Positions 35,771 through 36,045 of a DNA stretch of 36,045 bases are shown piece after piece. Position 1 is the first letter of the stretch. Every line of letters begins with the position of its first letter. This stretch comes from Streptococcus mitis (GTDB lineage Bacteria; Bacillota; Bacilli; Lactobacillales; Streptococcaceae): NCBI RefSeq assembly GCF_946190375.1, contig NZ_CAMIAF010000023.1:1-36045 (forward strand), read 5' to 3'. The position numbers and the translations under genes were made by a program. The notes under the pieces were generated by a model. It had not been told where the DNA came from. It saw only the letters and a list, made by a program, of their open reading frames with translations, and searched no databases.

Positions 35771-35959
35771 TACGAACCTCCACCTTCCTGTTCGTAGAGC
35801 CACGATTTCGCTATCCCTTCCTCTGACGGTTCTAATTTCCAACGTCAGACTTAAAACGGTCTATCCCCAGACCGTTTTAATCCGCTACCTCACAATAATC
35901 ATGCTTGGGAATCGCTATTGGGTTCACCGGTAGCGGACACCCACAGAGGAATTGCCTCT
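35771..35959 (-). ncRNA. Array of five perfect hairpins, candidate structured RNA
   Basis: Abutting perfect stems: TACGAAC/GTTCGTA (35771-35777 with 35790-35796), TCTGACG/CGTCAGA (35822-35828 with 35843-35849), a 12-bp stem TTAAAACGGTCT/AGACCGTTTTAA (35851-35862 with 35869-35880), TCCGCTACC/GGTAGCGGA (35881-35889 with 35929-35937), and AGAGG/CCTCT (35945-35949 with 35955-35959). The region is richer in GC than the surrounding intergenic DNA, and I find no convincing coding frame on either strand. The strand is uncertain. It could be an RNA tied to a mobile element (an omega RNA of a TnpB-type transposon, for instance), but no transposase is visible before the window ends. The stretch 35603-35770 shows nothing else I can support. 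Confidence 0.5.
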
Positions 35960-35968
35960 CATAAACAA

Positions 35969-36018
35969 GGCTCTATAATATTTGTAGTGGGTAAATCCCC
36001 TATAGATATTATGGAGCC
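35969..36018. repeat. 50-bp near-palindrome with GGCTC/GAGCC ends
   Basis: Two 23-bp arms (from GGCTCTATAATATTTG and its counterpart ending ATTATGGAGCC) match at 18 of 23 positions around TAAA, with G-U pairs filling most mismatches. It could be an insertion-sequence terminus (ISL3-type ends often begin GGCTC) or a terminator. The element, if any, would extend past 36045. Confidence 0.5.
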
Positions 36019-36045
36019 TATTTTGTTGTAGAAAAAAAGTCCCAT

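Noticed and set aside
35736-35933. Plus-strand 65-codon frame within the hairpin array
   Set aside because: Spans four perfect hairpins, has no ribosome site, and the translation resembles no protein.

Overview
The window is a chromosomal segment from a streptococcus of the Mitis group, i.e. S. pneumoniae, S. mitis or a close relative. Evidence: a 107-bp RUP element with terminal inverted repeats, several BOX elements carrying the BOX-PCR primer core, a choline-binding LytC-type lysozyme gene, and the pneumococcal gene order asnS-aspC, mgtA-mntE, dapB-cca, glmM-cdaR-cdaA, whiA-yvcK-rapZ, clpX-folA-dpr-lytC-tpiA-dnaD-metA-apt. Several proteins differ noticeably from the pneumococcal ones as I remember them, so a mitis-like relative is more likely than S. 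pneumoniae itself, but this cannot be settled from the sequence alone.

Layout. 1-470: no gene; two hairpins that may be the leader of a ribosomal operon running off the left edge, then a RUP. 470-3499 (minus): tseB-aspC-asnS operon. 3.5-9.3 kb: BOX elements, an MFS exporter, a gene remnant, an FMN reductase, yaaA, a 54-residue membrane protein, and a deformylase-like gene paired with a 531-residue membrane protein. 9.3-13.5 kb: a manganese homeostasis locus with the P-type ATPase mgtA (yybP-ykoY riboswitch and attenuator) divergent from the Mn exporter mntE. 13.5-17.4 kb (minus): dapB-cca-ABC-F operon, preceded by two tandem copies of an unexplained structured element. 17.65-18.9 kb: DegV/FakB-type protein and DUF1149. 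18.9-22 kb: the c-di-AMP locus cdaA-cdaR-glmM. 22-23 kb: a flavoprotein reductase. 23-25.9 kb: whiA-yvcK-rapZ. 25.9-28.8 kb: folA, a 56-residue membrane protein, clpX, engB, ridA. 29-31.5 kb: dpr and a lytC pseudogene with two TGG-to-TGA nonsense codons. 31.5-35.5 kb: tpiA, dnaD, metA (MET-box promoter), apt, a methyltransferase. 35.7-36.0 kb: a chain of perfect hairpins with no good gene, probably a structured RNA and/or insertion-sequence end.

Most of the window is conserved core genome: translation, cell-wall precursor supply and c-di-AMP signalling, metal homeostasis, proteolysis, folate and methionine synthesis. The parts that deserve a second look are the tandem RNA-like units ahead of dapB, the hairpin array at the right end, the doubly interrupted lytC, the deformylase-like/membrane protein pair, and two genes (tseB, yaaA) whose promoters predict leaderless mRNAs.
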